Below the pieces are notes generated by a model, which did not search any database, had not been told where the DNA came from, and was given only the letters and a program-made list of their open reading frames with translations. The translations under genes and the position numbers were made by a program. A stretch of 64,000 bases of DNA from Myxococcales bacterium (GTDB lineage: Bacteria; Myxococcota_A; UBA9160; UBA4427): NCBI GenBank assembly GCA_012960035.1, contig DUBZ01000061.1, positions 223,383 through 287,382 of the forward strand, written 5' to 3'. Positions 62,128 through 64,000 of the stretch are shown here, in pieces; positions within the stretch are counted from its first letter, which is position 1; every line of letters starts with the position of its first letter.

Positions 62128-63582
62128 TTAGGCGATTACTTGTACGCCATCTTTGGTGGGCAATTCGCTCCAGCGTCCGCGAAGAAAGCTGTATCCGAGC
62201 CAGATCGCGCGGGAGATATGGTCGAAGATCAGGGTCGCCCAGATCCAGACCACATCGAGTTCGAGCACCCCACCAATCAAGATGGCCATGGGAACACGGA
62301 TCGCCCAGTTGCCGATCAGGGCTCCGATGAGTGGCGTGATCGTATCGCCGGCTCCCTTGTGCGCGCCGGCGAGGGTGAAATGCATCTGCAAGAACGGCTG
62401 CGCCGCAGCCAGCGCGAGCATGAACGGAGAGAGCGCCGCGATCACGGCGACATCGTCGGTGAACATTTCCGCTAGAGGAATCCGGAACCACGCAAAGAGA
62501 AGCCCAAGTGGAATCGCCGTTCCGACGGCGAGCACGACGGATTGGCGTCCCGCGCGAACGGCGACGTCGCGGTCTCGGGCGCCGAGTGCTTGCCCAACGA
62601 CGGTTGAACAAGCCTGCGCGTAACCGGTACCGGGAATCCACGAAAAGGACAGCAAGGAGATTCCCACCGTGTAGGCGGCGACCGCCATCGTTCCGTACCA
62701 GTTGCTCAGTATCCAGAAATACGAGAGCAGTCCCATGTTCAGCACGATTCGCTCGGCGACTCCGGGGACTGCGATTCGAATGACCTGGCGCACGATTGGA
62801 TTGCTTCGGAAAAGGTCGCGAAAACGAAGCGCCGTAGGCGCGTCTTTCGGCAGACGCATGAAGACCAGGATGAAAAGCGCGAAGCCGACGGCCTGGCTAA
62901 TCGCGGTGGCGAGGCCCGCACCCAGCAGCTCGAGTCTCGGGGCGCCGAACAGGCCAAAGATCAAAACGGCGTTCAGGGCGAGCTTCGTCGCGGTCACTAC
63001 CAGCGCAATGAACATCGGCGTTCGCATGTCGCGATTAGCGCGCATGCCGCTTTCGAAGATCAGAGTGAACGAGAGAATCAGCGAGGCGGCGACGGTGAGC
63101 TCGAGGTAGGGCGCGGCCAGTTTGATGACCGACTCTTCAGCACCAAGTAATGCCAATGATTGTTCGCTGAAGAAGAACAGACCCGAGGCGTAGACGAGCG
63201 TGATGCAGACCGAGACCTGCACGGACCCGGCAAAGGCATGCCGTGCCGTCTGGGTATTTCCCGAACCGATGGCCCGAGCCATGAGCGCCACGCAGGCGAG
63301 GCCGACGGCAAAGAGGGTCGAATGGATGAGATGGAAAAGTTGAGTCGCGTAGCCGACGGCGGCCAGCGGCACAGCGGCGCTGCCACCTTCGGCCAGCCGT
63401 CCGATCATCATGCGGTCGATCAGCCCGGTGAGATTCAGGAGCACCTGGCTCGCGATGACCGGCCAGGCCAGGCGTAGGATCTCTTTTGCGGAGCCTCCGG
63501 CGACGGGGAGACCGACGAAATCCTTGGGCGCGAGTGCACTCGCTGCGACGGCGCTCGCCGGGACCGGCGGGCCGATCGGCAC
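62128..63582 (-). CDS. MATE-family multidrug/sodium antiporter
   Basis: About 485 residues from GTG at 63582. The frame is open to 63876, but those 98 residues are antisense to the kinase fragment on the other strand and look non-coding. The protein has about twelve hydrophobic helices in two MATE repeats: ILRLAWPVIASQVLLNLTGL with IDRMMIGRL, then GIAVALGT-like SRANRDMRTPMFIALVV, and second-repeat IRIAVPGVAERIVLNMGLLS with VVGQALGARDRDVAVRAG. It exports drugs or organic cations using Na+ or H+ gradients. The start is uncertain, with no good ribosome site. Confidence 0.85.
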   Translation of the reverse strand: MPIGPPVPASAVAASALAPKDFVGLPVAGGSAKEILRLAWPVIASQVLLNLTGLIDRMMIGRLAEGGSAAVPLAAVGYATQLFHLIHSTLFAVGLACVALMARAIGSGNTQTARHAFAGSVQVSVCITLVYASGLFFFSEQSLALLGAEESVIKLAAPYLELTVAASLILSFTLIFESGMRANRDMRTPMFIALVVTATKLALNAVLIFGLFGAPRLELLGAGLATAISQAVGFALFILVFMRLPKDAPTALRFRDLFRSNPIVRQVIRIAVPGVAERIVLNMGLLSYFWILSNWYGTMAVAAYTVGISLLSFSWIPGTGYAQACSTVVGQALGARDRDVAVRAGRQSVVLAVGTAIPLGLLFAWFRIPLAEMFTDDVAVIAALSPFMLALAAAQPFLQMHFTLAGAHKGAGDTITPLIGALIGNWAIRVPMAILIGGVLELDVVWIWATLIFDHISRAIWLGYSFLRGRWSELPTKDGVQVIA

Positions 63583-64000
63583 GTCGATCGCGACGCCCGG
63601 CTCAGCGGAAACCCAACACGTCGGGCTTGTCGAGTGGATCGAGGGCGTGGAACTGGCGAGCATCATGAGCGAGGAGTCGGGCGAGCAGGCCCTGGTAGAC
63701 CGGTACGACCAACTCGGACGCATCGCCGCGAAATTACACAACCAGGCGGTCAGTTGGCAGATTCCGAGTGACTTCCAACGACACGCGTTCGACGCGGACG
63801 GCTTCATGGGAGACGCGCCGTTCTGGGGTCCGTTTTGGGGGCTACCAGAGCTGTCCAACGCAGAGCGTGAGATCATCGTTGACGTTCGTCAGGCCATCCA
63901 TCGAATCCTGTCCGACTACGGCAAGGGGCAGGGCACATACAGCATGATCCACGCCGATCTCCACCCCCACAATATCCTCGCGAACGGGGGCCGCCTGTAC
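63563..64000 (+). CDS. APH-family small-molecule kinase, apparently 5'-truncated and cut by window edge
   Basis: Plus-strand frame, running off the right edge: TPGSAETQHVGLVEWIEGVE, LVDRYDQLGRIAAKLHNQAV, WGPFWGLPELSNAEREII, then the phosphotransferase Brenner motif in MIHADLHPHNILANG. This is the C-lobe of an aminoglycoside/homoserine-type kinase (APH, SrkA-like, COG2334). The ATP-binding N-lobe of about 80-100 residues is missing: sequence upstream is MATE coding on the other strand, and no start codon or ribosome site is visible. The gene therefore either lost its 5' end at a rearrangement junction or is a misassembly. The true 3' end is outside the window. Confidence 0.65.

Noticed and set aside
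1..64000. tRNA, rRNA, CRISPR arrays, prophage or plasmid origin
   Set aside because: No cloverleaf-like segment, rRNA block, spaced direct-repeat array, integrase, phage structural gene or replication origin was recognised by eye.

Overview
The window looks like chromosomal DNA of a Gram-negative, aerobic, deltaproteobacterial-grade bacterium (Myxococcota/Desulfobacterota-like), possibly from a metagenome assembly. This placement is inferred from gene content and was not computed: PilZ plus DUF4388 proteins, type IV pilus minor pilins with PilY1, PEP-CTERM proteins, two F420-type luciferase-like oxidoreductases, PQQ genes, HemJ, GlnRS, homodimeric AceE and long-form HisG. Genes are dense and mostly on the + strand. 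No rRNA, tRNA or CRISPR array was seen.

Layout. 0-5 kb: the edge-truncated RsmC-like methyltransferase, a luciferase-like oxidoreductase, and a minus-strand run nadK-hemJ-pqqB-pqqC. 5-14.4 kb: a TPR membrane protein, a LysA-like decarboxylase, glnS, a second luciferase-like oxidoreductase, an unknown protein paired with a hybrid histidine kinase, and a SpoU rRNA/tRNA methyltransferase. 14.4-27 kb: a noncoding stretch with a TTG microsatellite, a DUF4465/PEP-CTERM surface protein, then a sigma-54 promoter driving fimT/gspH-pilV-pilW-pilX-pilY1, a PilY2-like protein, an Ig-like lipoprotein, and a membrane GGDEF-EAL protein. 27-35 kb: pyrC, an anchored carboxylesterase overlapping hisE, then hisG, a receiver-only protein, an M20 peptidase, a TPR lipoprotein and a solute-binding lipoprotein. 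35-45.4 kb: pepN, glutathione peroxidase, ettA, a Dabb protein, clpB behind a probable sigma-32 promoter, a GNAT-like protein and hpf. 45.4-61.2 kb: aceE-aceF, a broken PilZ-DUF4388 gene, a degenerate GGDEF-EAL protein, a hydrolase remnant, a TetR-diiron protein operon, a CDF metal exporter, a fused PLP enzyme, then a second E2 with E3 and lipA. 61.2-64 kb: a graveyard of gene fragments (PEP-CTERM tail, IS110 transposase, ClpA tail), a MATE exporter and an apparently 5'-truncated APH-type kinase running off the edge.

How the parts work together. The pilus operon, the GGDEF-EAL proteins and the broken PilZ gene point to cyclic-di-GMP control of surface behaviour. The two pyruvate/2-oxoacid dehydrogenase clusters share the window with LipA, which makes their cofactor. 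clpB, hpf, ettA and gpx are stress and translation-energy functions lying together. The most unusual material is the set of decayed or interrupted genes (49.7-50.7, 52.25-52.7 and 61.3-62.1 kb), which ordinary ORF calling misses or splits; the TetR/diiron operon with a perfect palindromic operator candidate; and the PLP enzyme with an unassigned N-terminal domain.
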